Source of the DNA: Trichomonas tenax | Taxonomy: Eukaryota > Parabasalia > Trichomonadida > Trichomonadidae | Length of the DNA stretch: 32,287 nucleotides | Assembly: GCA_023091735.1 (NCBI GenBank) | Contig: JALKBU010000578.1 | Location: 1-32,287 of the forward strand | Direction of reading: 5' to 3' | In this document: positions 7,910-16,922 of the stretch, one piece after another | How the letters are laid out: the number at the start of each line of letters is the position of its first letter | Numbering within the stretch: position 1 is the stretch's first letter | Translations under genes and position numbers: made by a program | The notes under the pieces: model-generated | Told to the model about the DNA's origin: nothing | Seen by the model: only the letters and a program-made list of their open reading frames with translations | Databases searched by the model: none

Positions 7910-8726
7910 ATCACTAATATCATCTATTTATATGTAAATGCATATTGAAGCATAAAAATATGAGAGGGGGAGGTATTCAATTTTGTTATTTTGAGAAGAA
8001 CATGGTCCAATATTGCATTGCTGACGTTGCCTTCGGCGGATGTTGATATGAAAGGGGGATGAACCTAACGATATGCATTTTCTTTGGTTTACAAATCTTC
8101 TCCTTGATTTTTTATAATATATTATATGTATAATCGAATTTCTATAAAATTACAAAATTGAACAAAATATTAATTATTTTGATTGTTTATAAGATATAGA
8201 TGAGGTTAGAGAAAACGTATATTTGTAAACTAGTCAATAATATTTAACGATTAATTCAATTTTATGTTCATTCAAATTTTATTTATCCAATTGGTTTTGG
8301 CTTAAATATAGGAAATGGAATAATATTTCAAAAATTAGGGGATACCACTTTGATAAGATCTCTCATTTTGACTTAACAATCTATTTATTATCACATATCT
8401 ATTTGTATGACATATAAAATAGAATCTAAACATACAAAATTTGAGTTATTTAGGGTCCATTTACAATTAGGGTCTATCTCATTTCATTATATCAAATATT
8501 TAGACTTTGCATCAATGATAGAGCAATAGCGGGATATTTTAATTTTTTGGCACTGAATTATAGATATAAATAAGCAGGGCCAACTTCTTAATTTTTAAAC
8601 TTTAAAATTTAGATTCAACATTATATATAGCACTCAATAATATAACCTAAAATTATTTTAGGGGGTGAACCTGAATTTACACAATAAATTTTGATAAATT
8701 TTTATATTTGAGAAGTTTATTTTAAT
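7910..8726. other. Intergenic region between divergent genes
   Basis: AT-rich and without ORFs of note. It has G-runs at 7970-7980 and 8050-8060 (GAGAGGGGGAGG, AAAGGGGGATGAACC) that stand out from the background but have no assigned role. Any promoter elements of both divergent genes must lie here. Confidence 0.5.
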
Positions 8727-8743
8727 TTTTGGCGGCGAAAATT
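8727..8743 (+). promoter_or_regulatory. E2F-like site upstream of the homeodomain-like gene
   Basis: TTTTTGGCGGCGAAAAT lies 6-22 bases before the ATG at 8749. TTTGGCGG matches the E2F/DP consensus TTTSSCGC at seven of eight positions, and it is the only GC-rich island in the leader. No TCAYW initiator is visible near this ATG, so this may be an alternative core element. Function not shown. Confidence 0.4.
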
Positions 8744-8748
8744 TTTTA

Positions 8749-10728
8749 ATGACTTCAAGGCAGCATTACGACGCTACTGAGGAAGAGAAACAAATTCTTG
8801 TCCCGGCGATACCCCTCTACTTCAAGTTACAGCCACGAAGTGATGAAAGGAACAATATTATTTCGCAACTTTTAGAAAAACTGCAGAAAATCAATCCAGA
8901 TCACTGGAATTCCGTTAATGTACGTGTTTGGCTTCGCAATAACCAGAAGAATTATTCAACTTTAGCGCAAGGAATTGAACAAACGCAATTTTTCGCTCCT
9001 GCGCCTCCTTCAATTCCAAAATTGGGTGTCAATCAGATGCTCCCCGATACAGTGAAGCTTCCCACGCAGACAATTGATCATCTAGACCCGATTTTATCGA
9101 TTGGACAGCCTGTAATTAATTTGGACATCAAGAACACTCCAAAAGAGTCGTCAAACTCCGTAGTTTTTGGTCTCCCACTGAACCTCAGACCTCCATCCCG
9201 GCCACTTGATTCTCCACGCCCGATATCTCCTTTCGCTGTCGAACACATGTTCTCAAGGCCTCCTTCTACGTTTAACTTGTTCGATTCCAACTATGGATTT
9301 GATTTGGCAATGCCACCGAAGAAAAATGGATTTCTTGATTCTGCAAACATATCTCGCCAACCATCATTGACACCATCAACTGAAACAAAGAGATATGATC
9401 CAATATTGCCTTTGGAGCTCAATATTCCGACTGTTTCTGATTATCTTCAAGAAAATCAGTTTGATTCAATCAAGAATGAAATGACATCGATTCTCAAGAA
9501 ATTGCTTGCTGCATTAACAAGGGTCTCGACAATTGAGACTGGTCCTAATAAATTAGCTGAACAATCGAATCATGAAAAATATATGAATCAAATTCTTGAC
9601 ATTATGTTCAATAAACTTCATCTCAAACGCGTCCATATAAGTGATGAAGAGTCATCCTATATAATGCCATCAACTGTTGATAGTGTTCAGCAAAATCAAA
9701 TCATGGTTTTCAAAACATTGACAACGTTTCCAAAGAATATCCCTCCAAAGCTCATCAGCCTATACAGGGGATCGTCCTCTATTAGTATGCAGATAATTGA
9801 GGATTTTGTTTGCGCTGATTTCGCTTCAGAAGCAACAATAACAATTACAAATGTGTTAAATCAAGCTGTTGGCACTTGCTGCGGAAGGACATTTGGATTC
9901 GGAGACCTACAACCGAAGACAGCGTCTCTTGATGAAAATGAGAACAGATTGTGGATTAATTTTGGAAATTCGGTATCTTCGTATAAACTTCAAAACATTC
10001 GTGAACAGCCTGAAGGAGAGATTACAATTGTTCCTGAATATTCCATCCAAGTTCCTCCTGTTGATGGCCATGTTTGCAATTTGAATGATTACGTTTTCAC
10101 GCTTTCTGGAGGGGTTCTCATCAAGACAAATCTCTCGAACAGCTCTCCACCAACACACAATGATATCAGATTTAACGATAATCCATTGAAGAAACCGGAT
10201 TTCATCGCATCACACTATTCTTCTCTTTTCTTGGCTTCCAAGGACTACCACGCAGTATACGTCTATGACTCTAATCTCAGGATCATAGAGAAACTCGTCG
10301 GACACACAGGAAACATTAATTTCCTTTATACAGCGAATAACGTTCTCTTCGTTGCCGCAACTGACCAATTCCTTCGTGTTTACGACGCAAACAGTCTCGC
10401 GTTGATGACAATCATCGATATAACAGATTTCATTCCTGCATCAGCAACTGCAGGAAAACTCAACGAATTCCCAATTATTTTCATCGGTGGATGTGTCAAT
10501 GGAAGGTGCAGCATCCGCGTGTACGACCTCAACCAGAAGGCGTTCATCAGTGAAATTTTCACTGAGAATCAAATTCCGACATTGATCAATTTCGATAGTG
10601 AGAATTTCACATTGGAAGTTCTTTGCCAGGACTTCGATAAGAAAGGTGAATCCATTGTTATTTCGAATACAAAGCCACAAACAGCGAAATCATTCTTCAT
10701 ATCTTATTTTGTTACTCGTTCTATTTAA
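8749..10728 (+). CDS. Homeodomain-like N-terminus plus WD40/beta-propeller protein, 659 aa
   Basis: Residues about 8-70 form three predicted helices ending in VNVRVWLRNNQKNYS (56-70). This resembles homeodomain recognition helix 3, with Trp61 and Asn64 in the key places and Asn65 where Arg is common. Residues 75-240 are Pro/Ser-rich and low in structure, with PPSRPLDSPRPISP-type motifs. Residues about 290-640 show beta-propeller character. The clearest repeat is VGHTGNINFLYTANNVLFVA followed by TDQFLRVYD, a WD40 blade; a YVYDSN blade precedes it and an IRVYDLN blade follows. A nuclear transcription or chromatin role is inferred from the N-terminus. I believe similar combinations occur in trichomonads but cannot name the family. 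ATG chosen as the first in frame; stop is TAAA. Confidence 0.75.
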   Translation: MTSRQHYDATEEEKQILVPAIPLYFKLQPRSDERNNIISQLLEKLQKINPDHWNSVNVRVWLRNNQKNYSTLAQGIEQTQFFAPAPPSIPKLGVNQMLPDTVKLPTQTIDHLDPILSIGQPVINLDIKNTPKESSNSVVFGLPLNLRPPSRPLDSPRPISPFAVEHMFSRPPSTFNLFDSNYGFDLAMPPKKNGFLDSANISRQPSLTPSTETKRYDPILPLELNIPTVSDYLQENQFDSIKNEMTSILKKLLAALTRVSTIETGPNKLAEQSNHEKYMNQILDIMFNKLHLKRVHISDEESSYIMPSTVDSVQQNQIMVFKTLTTFPKNIPPKLISLYRGSSSISMQIIEDFVCADFASEATITITNVLNQAVGTCCGRTFGFGDLQPKTASLDENENRLWINFGNSVSSYKLQNIREQPEGEITIVPEYSIQVPPVDGHVCNLNDYVFTLSGGVLIKTNLSNSSPPTHNDIRFNDNPLKKPDFIASHYSSLFLASKDYHAVYVYDSNLRIIEKLVGHTGNINFLYTANNVLFVAATDQFLRVYDANSLALMTIIDITDFIPASATAGKLNEFPIIFIGGCVNGRCSIRVYDLNQKAFISEIFTENQIPTLINFDSENFTLEVLCQDFDKKGESIVISNTKPQTAKSFFISYFVTRSI

Positions 10729-11397
10729 ATTAATAAATATTATGTTATACTGCACCTTTGTTTTCTTTATTCTAATTTCTTTCTCTCTATTTATGAATAT
10801 TGATAATTATTTCTCAAATTTTAAAGCGATAAATAAGAAATGATGATAGGTTAATTAATCAATTGTTATATATGGTTAAATAGCGATATAGAAATTGTTT
10901 AAACGCATTAATTTGTTGTTGAAATTGATTGAATCTCACCCAAAATAACATTTTGAAATCAAACAAACTTGCAACTCTTTAATATTCTTGCTGATAATTA
11001 TAAATGTAAGATATTTGGCATATATAATAAAATATTTTATATGTGATTCAAAAGTCGATTTGTGATGTGAGCAGTTATAAAATTAGTTATTCTAAAACCA
11101 TTATATTATGTAAATACAATAATCATAAACTGTTTCCATTAATATCAAATTTCGAAAGATAAAATTAAATCTTTAACTGGTGCTGATCCTGATGGGTGTA
11201 TTATACATAATGAATTGTTTTCAAATGTAGTGGAAAATAAGTTATTGTCGTATGAAATATATTTCGATAAAATATTATATACGAGATCAGTGAGTTTTAT
11301 CATTGCAGAGCATCATTTTATAAGGAAATAAAGATAAAGATGAAAAATAAAGAGCACACGAAAAAGACAAAAAAAAAACATAAAAAATAACTAAAAA
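10729..11397. other. Intergenic region between two plus-strand genes
   Basis: AT-rich and without coding signal. Two TCATT initiator matches occur at about 11300 and 11312, 85-100 bases before the bromodomain ATG; this is too far for a typical short leader. A poly-A stretch (11365-11398) immediately precedes that ATG. Confidence 0.4.
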
Positions 11398-12108
11398 ATG
11401 AGTTTTCCGCCTGATCTCAAAAAGCGATGTATTGTCGCGATGAACAATTTGATGTCGCATCCAATCGCCGCCATTTTCGCAAAACCAGTGAATCCAGAAG
11501 AAGACGGAATTCAAAATTATTATGAAATCGTAAAACATCCAACAGACCTCTCAAAGATTCGCGAAAATCTCATCAACGATAAATACTCGAATGTACAAAG
11601 CTGGATCAACGAAATGCGCTACATTTGGTCAAATGCTGAAAAAGTCAATCAAAAAGGCGGTGTTGTACTCCTTTTAGCTGCGGAACTCAAAAAGCACTTC
11701 AAGAAGGAATTAAAACTCGTTAAAAGCTACAAATTAAGGAAATGGACGAAATTGGCCGCATCATTAAAAGACAAACTCGACGATCTCTTGGATCAGCCTC
11801 CGGATGCATTATCCAACTATGCTGTGATAACAGAACAAGTCTCTGATTCAGAGCCGAACGATTTCGATGACATCGATCTTTGCAACTTAATATCAGCGAC
11901 AACGTTCCTCACTGCAAACCAGGACGTGAAGAGGATCTCAGCGATTATAAAAAGACACAATCCTGAAGCTGCACCGACAAATAACAATAATTGTGTTGAC
12001 ATTCACGCTTTATCTTCATCAGCACTGTCTGAGCTCAAGGAATATGCCGAGAAAAGACTCGTTGAGATGAAGATTCCATATCCGCATGATGCTGTAAGGT
12101 TAGATTGA
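11398..12108 (+). CDS. Bromodomain protein, 236 aa
   Basis: A single bromodomain covers residues about 5-110. Visible features: HPIAAIFAKPVNP (21-33) as the ZA-loop start, NYYEIVKHPTDLSKIRENL (40-58) matching the YY-x-I-I-x-x-PMDL-x-T-I signature with Met replaced by Thr, YSNVQSW, and SNAEKVNQKG with the acetyl-lysine-binding Asn84. The family binds acetylated histone tails in the nucleus. The second half (about 125-236) is acidic then helical, ending LSELKEYAEKRLVEMKIPYP, and may be a protein-interaction tail akin to the extra-terminal region of BET proteins; that is only a suggestion. The length is small for a BET protein. Stop is TGA. Confidence 0.9.
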   Translation: MSFPPDLKKRCIVAMNNLMSHPIAAIFAKPVNPEEDGIQNYYEIVKHPTDLSKIRENLINDKYSNVQSWINEMRYIWSNAEKVNQKGGVVLLLAAELKKHFKKELKLVKSYKLRKWTKLAASLKDKLDDLLDQPPDALSNYAVITEQVSDSEPNDFDDIDLCNLISATTFLTANQDVKRISAIIKRHNPEAAPTNNNNCVDIHALSSSALSELKEYAEKRLVEMKIPYPHDAVRLD

Positions 12109-12741
12109 GACTCGGCACACGAGTGCCCACACCTGACTTTGTTTGTTTGCTAATTAAACTGTATCTTGTTGTTTTCTTTCTATTGATCGAAAAAAATTAC
12201 AAAAATATTATAAAAACACATTTTAGACAACAGTGAGAAACATGCTAACAATGGCCTTCTCTGATTGCTGGCAAACTCGACACATATAAAATCTACGATT
12301 CAATGGTGTCAAACATTTTATCCGAGGATGATCTAAAATGGAACATTGAAATATTATATACTTTTGAAATGAAGGGAAATTCAGATTCTGTGTCGTAAAT
12401 TGGGGTTATTTTGATTTTCAAATCCTATATTGTTGATTCAAAAATCGATTTTGACCTCATTTACATTCATTATATGAAGTATTTTGTGTGAAAACAAGTA
12501 AAATGATGTTGATTCGAAAAATATCAAATTTCTCACAAAACAAAAAGCGAACATGATGATTTCTTCAAAGCAGAACCGTTTAATGACACAATTGTTGTTA
12601 CAAATATGACTTCCAGAAGTTCCAGTTTTGAGAGAACTTATTGACAAATTAATTATTTGATCTTAAATGATCAAAAATGCAAAATATAGCTTTATTGTGT
12701 CAGAAAACATACGCAGTTTGATTATGGGATGATGAACGAAA

Positions 12742-12852
12742 ATGGATGATGAAGAGAGAAAAAAATTCCTCAAAAACTTTTGTATTGATATCGGAGTTAC
12801 TTTGGAAAGTGAAGTCATCGAACAATGCTCTTTTGCGTTCAGAAAGATTTAA
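12742..12852 (+). pseudogene. Orphan 36-codon gene-start fragment
   Basis: ATG to TAA encodes MDDEERKKFLKNFCIDIGV followed by TLESEVIEQCSFAFRKI. The charged amphipathic helical pattern is much more gene-like than the surrounding DNA. It faintly recalls the small N-terminal helical domain of DNA polymerase alpha/epsilon B-subunits, which is a weak impression only. It could be a 5' fragment of a lost gene or a small ORF. Confidence 0.3.
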
Positions 12853-13640
12853 AAAGTAGAAGAATTTTAAAATTTTCTAATCTTAATTTAAAAATTTTCA
12901 TTGAAACGGCAATTTTTAAAAATCGAGAATGAAAACTGCATTTCAATAATTTTGTCATATTTGTATGTACAATTTTATGCGTAGTCTAATTTTTAAGTTA
13001 GCCAAATTTTTGATGATATTTTTTTGAAATTTTTTCAAAATTTTCTGACCGTTTTACAAAGATTGATTATCATTTGAAATTAGTTTTAAAAAACTCTTTA
13101 AAAGTCCACTACGTGAGGTGAAAAGTATTCAATTTTAGAGGTCTGTTCGAATTCGTTGAGAGGTATTGGCTATGAACTAAACCACAAAACTCTGCTGACG
13201 ACTTCTACTGGCCAATGTGAGCATATATGTCGTAAGGTGTGAGCTTGTTATCGTAAAAATTGATTATACCATCTTTTTGTGAAAAATTTGCTTGATAAAT
13301 CGAAGTGAGAAAAAATGTCTATTGAATAGGAATTGAAGCTCCGCTATTTGGAAGCAATACATACGTATAGAGTTAAAGATATTTTATATACATAATGCTT
13401 GATACTCGTAGAAATTAGAAATTGAAATTTTAAAATTCTTTCGTTCTAGGCTTCAAAATCAGGAATATTAAATGACATTAGGTGGAGAGTATGATTTGAT
13501 AGCAAAAATCTGATTATAAATTTGAAAAGTGAATAACCTTATTCATAAAATTCAGAGCACCTCCGTTTTTGGATCTGGACCATAATTTTAGGAAAAATAT
13601 ATAGCAAATATATGCCTATACATGGATATGAACTCCATTT

Positions 13641-13670
13641 TCACTTCACATTTGAAGCAAAGTGAAGTGA
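13641..13670. repeat. Short inverted repeat TCACTTCAC / GTGAAGTGA
   Basis: A perfect 9-bp inverted repeat (13641-13649, 13662-13670). Related TTTTCACTTCACAAAGTG occurs near 14087, inside the AAAGTGA cluster. Confidence 0.5.
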
Positions 13671-14085
13671 TAAAATATTGAATTTCGACCAATATTCATA
13701 AGCTCCTACATTAGGTTAAAACAAATAACGCGGATTCTGTCGAAACTTTCTTGATTTTAATGAAATCAAAAAATTTATTAACCATAAAAACTTTTCTGAA
13801 CCTCAATATCGGTGTGAATATGATCTACATCCGAAGCTGGATGAATGTGGAAAAGTTGAAAATTACAATGATTGTACTGGTTTACCCATGGGCGATTTTT
13901 GTTCAAAATTTCATTTTTTCCATGCAATAAAATCATATTTTTCTCCTTATACAATGACAATAGAAATCATTCATCGTGGACTCATATATAGAAAAGATAA
14001 TATTATAGATATTAGTCCATGATAGCAAGCCACCAAAAGCAATGCATGTGATGTTATGCACCCATTAAGTTGACAAAAATTGAGA

Positions 14086-14220
14086 GCTTTTCACTTCACA
14101 AAGTGGGAGTCTATGACAAAAGTGAACATCAAAAAGTGATGGGTGGACTTTAAAGTCACTTTTCATGAATAAACTGTCACTTTTTGTGTGGGCAAATTGT
14201 CACCTTTATAAAAAGTGTCA
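14086..14220. repeat. Cluster of AAAGTGA / TCACTTT words
   Basis: Within 135 bp the word AAAGTGA or its complement recurs about seven times with variants: TTTTCACTTCACAAAGTGGG, AAAAGTGAACATC, AAAAAGTGATGGG, AAAGTCACTTTTC, GTCACTTTTTGTG, GTCACCTTTATAAAAAGTG. Similar words reappear at 14985-15080. The arrangement resembles subterminal transposase-binding repeats or a binding-site cluster. Confidence 0.5.
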
Positions 14221-14344
14221 TAAATATCTTTGTTGTCTAACCAATACATCCAGGTTAGTGTTGTTGACGAGCCACAACTCTATCATCAACGAGCATATAC
14301 CTAATTGGTAAGAAAACAACGATATTTATGCATGCTTAAATTGT

Positions 14345-14420
14345 TGCGAGAATGTCATTGGGCGAGGTTGGCCTGAGACTTCCAAAGCCCTCGAGTGGCC
14401 AGGCCCTAGCAAGAACCCAC
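14345..14420. other. GC-rich island with self-complementarity
   Basis: A 76-bp segment far more GC-rich than its flanks. TTGGCC (14368-14373) pairs with GGCCAG (14397-14402) and GAG (14375-14377) with CTC (14390-14392), giving a plausible stem-loop. I find no tRNA boxes. It also reads as a short peptide from the ATG at 14352. A small structured RNA or a fragment of an inserted sequence are both possible. Confidence 0.35.
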
Positions 14421-14753
14421 TTATTGATTCAATTTTTAATACACATTACATTTTCACTTTTGATATTAAAAAATTATTATTTTTTTCTATTTTTTATTTT
14501 TCACAGATACCTTTTTCATTACACGATTATTTTCATTTTATTACTTATTCTCATAATTATTAATATATCATTAAATTCATAATTAATTATGAATCATGAA
14601 TTAGATAATGTTTTTATATTACGTTCATTTTATATACTGATTTATATTATTTAGATTCTCAAATCGATCCTTATATTCTTTGTAAAATTCATTTTTAACT
14701 AAATTTTTATTTTTTTTTTTCTTCAAATTATTCATTTATAATTCAAATTTACC

Positions 14754-14939
14754 ATGCAAGACGGGATAATTTCGACCGAGTTTCTTGGTTTTCTTAGGTT
14801 TGGAGTGCCACAAAAACTTGCAATGAACAAAGAGAAATGGATGATGTGCTATCGTCAGGATGCTGATAGCACAAATAACATCCTTCACTATAAGGCCACA
14901 ACTACTCATAATGAAGTCTTCTTTGGCTTCCAACATTGA
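14754..14939 (+). CDS. Short ORF of unknown status, 61 aa
   Basis: ATG to TGA. It encodes a mixed-composition peptide with GFLRFGVPQKLAMNKEKWMM and an aromatic C-terminus. Amino-acid use looks more gene-like than the neighbouring AT-rich DNA. The AAAGTGA-word DNA on both sides (14086-14220 and 14985-15080) suggests it could be a remnant within an inserted element. No family recognised. Confidence 0.25.
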   Translation: MQDGIISTEFLGFLRFGVPQKLAMNKEKWMMCYRQDADSTNNILHYKATTTHNEVFFGFQH

Positions 14940-15652
14940 GTTCAATCCATTTCAACCTATTGACACTTTTCCATTTTTTCCCGCCCAAACATGTCACTTT
15001 CCTTTATTTTGACATTCTGACTTTGCATGTCAGAAAAGGATGTTGTTCTATTTTGTCCCAGTCCCCACAAAGTGGACTTTAATTTTGATGATGAAATACA
15101 CTTTAGCAATACAAAATGTAAACCTCATAAACTATGTCTTAAAACTATATATTTGTGTCTATAGGATATAAGCTAAAACCAAAGATTGAAAAGGCCGTTC
15201 ACATTTTTTTTCAGATATTTATAAAAATATAAATTTGAATACTTCCCTATACTTATCCTCACTGCTGTTTTGCCTTTCAAAAAAAAACATCGCAAATTAC
15301 ATCGAAACTGCCATTCAACCACCGACTGTTAACATGATGGAAAAAGTTTTCAATATCCTAGAAATCAAGGGAGCACACTACCCTCCTCCTGCCCAACCCA
15401 TGACCACTTATGTTTTTAAATATATAAATACCGTCTGGCACTTTAAAATTCACTTCTATAATGGAGCATTAAAACTAAGAAGGTTAAAATTAAACAGTAT
15501 CTGATGTTCTAATTTCGATGATTTGAATAAAAGTGATCATTTACTCATTCATATATGTTAAAGTGGTATTGCATAGCCTACATTTCACTTTTTGTCATTC
15601 TAGCAAAGCTCATTACTCATTATCTGATGTTTTATAAAGCAAATTGTGTTTT

Positions 15653-15693
15653 TGACAAGTAAAAAATTTTACACGTCAAATATGACTTGTAAA
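15653..15693. promoter_or_regulatory. Three TGACNNGTAAA motifs in alternating orientation
   Basis: TGACAAGTAAA (15653), TTTACACGTCA (15668, inverse) and TGACTTGTAAA (15683) occur within 41 bp. This is a dense instance of the dispersed motif described in the findings. Confidence 0.5.
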
Positions 15694-16185
15694 AAACGTC
15701 AAAATTGTAAAAATTTTCCTTTTAAAAAGTTTTATCAAAAGTAATCTGGTGAGCATTTGCTCCTAACTAACTCATATTTAAATTTATGCCAATAATTTAA
15801 AAATGGCTCAAAAGTTAATTTTGAATTGAATGGTTTACAACTTGGCCGATTTTCGTTTATAACAGTTGCAGTGTGCAATTCACGAGCTGTTCGTGTAGTA
15901 ACGCTCAGTGAATGATCACAAAGGACAAAAAAAGTATAAAAACCAGCGAATTGTAAACAAATTGATAAATTTGGGCGATTATTTATTGTTTTATGTTTTC
16001 GCAGCAATATAAAGAGATATATTCCGCTGGAATTTCAAGGATGATTGAATTTGTGAACACGAAGAAAACTTTTTTTAATCCTCCTTCGAACATTTTTGGA
16101 TAAGTTTAACCTTCATATTTTTCCAGTAAAACGTTATCATATCATTACAAAACTTTTTTTTATTGTTTATTGTTCAAAATCAAAA

Positions 16186-16611
16186 ATGCATAGTTACAAT
16201 AGCAATAAATCCACCAATCACGACATAGAGGATGACTCCAGCGATGGCAACGGGAATGACCAGTGGACGGCAGACACTGATGCTGATGCAAAAGATGATT
16301 ACATTAAAGATTACTCTTCAGATGCAGATGACATGAAAATAAAGAAAAAACGCATAAGAAAGAAAGGCAGAAAAGCTAAATTTCTCGTCGAACAGATGAT
16401 TTACGATCAGCAAGTTTTCGCAAATCAACAGAGGATGATGCAATTCCAGCAACCACAGCCTGTAGTTACACAGCCTATACTGCAGCCACCAGTAACATAT
16501 TGTCAACAGAATTACACCCCAAAATTTATACATTCACTTCCTGATTTAGAATCAGTTGGAACAGATCATATACCTGGAATTATAGACGTTGTCCATAGAG
16601 GCCAAATGTAA
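16186..16611 (+). CDS. Small acidic/basic low-complexity protein, 141 aa
   Basis: I start at the ATG at 16186; the frame is open for 30 codons upstream but has no ATG there. Residues about 10-55 are Asp/Ser-rich (DSSDGNGND, DTDADAKDDYIKDYSSDADD). Residues 57-72 are strongly basic (KIKKKRIRKKGRKAK), a plausible nuclear localisation signal. Residues 73-110 are Gln/Met-rich with QQPQPVVTQP, and the tail contains HSLPDLESVGTD. The architecture suggests a disordered nuclear protein or transcriptional adaptor, but no domain is recognised. TCATA/TCATT initiator matches lie about 45-75 bases upstream. It converges on the large coiled-coil gene. Confidence 0.55.
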   Translation: MHSYNSNKSTNHDIEDDSSDGNGNDQWTADTDADAKDDYIKDYSSDADDMKIKKKRIRKKGRKAKFLVEQMIYDQQVFANQQRMMQFQQPQPVVTQPILQPPVTYCQQNYTPKFIHSLPDLESVGTDHIPGIIDVVHRGQM

Positions 16612-16922
16612 TATACTTTTTATATATATGTATCGAATAGAATCAATAAAAATTTGTTTATTTATGAAAAATATGCAGTTATTTGATGGATAACACCTAT
16701 ATTCTCATCCAAAAGGACCGGGATTCATTGTTCAATACACCGTACCGAAGGAAAACGCTGCAGGCTAAAAATTAGTCAAATGTTAAAATGCGTCTCCACA
16801 GTCTATTAATATAACGACGGTAGATTTTTGTGGAAAACTGAAAGATTTTCATCTTTTTTGGAAGTCAAAGTCAGAGAAATAAAAAATTAAATTTGACATT
16901 TTTGAGTTTTTTTATTAACAAT
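16612..16922. other. Convergent intergenic spacer
   Basis: About 310 bp between two convergent genes. AT-rich; a TA microsatellite at about 16620-16630 and AATAAA at 16644 are compatible with 3' ends. No other feature seen. Confidence 0.5.

Larger units (their letters stand above)
12109..16185. other. Four-kb AT-rich gap with fragments
   Basis: No complete gene recognised. It holds a palindrome just after the bromodomain stop (GGCAC-ACGA-GTGCC near 12113), a 36-codon ORF at 12742, inverted TCACTTCAC/GTGAAGTGA (13641-13670), a cluster of AAAGTGA-type words (14086-14220), a GC-rich island (14345-14420), a 61-codon ORF (14754-14939) and three TGACNNGTAAA motifs (15653-15693). The mix suggests several decayed insertions. 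Confidence 0.5.

Noticed and set aside
11299..11314. TCATT initiator matches upstream of the bromodomain gene
   Set aside because: They are 85-100 bases from the ATG, too far for the short leaders of trichomonad genes, and the five-base motif is common in AT-rich DNA.
15235..16007. Opposing frames of about 90 codons
   Set aside because: Both begin at non-ATG codons and show no recognisable domain or repeat.
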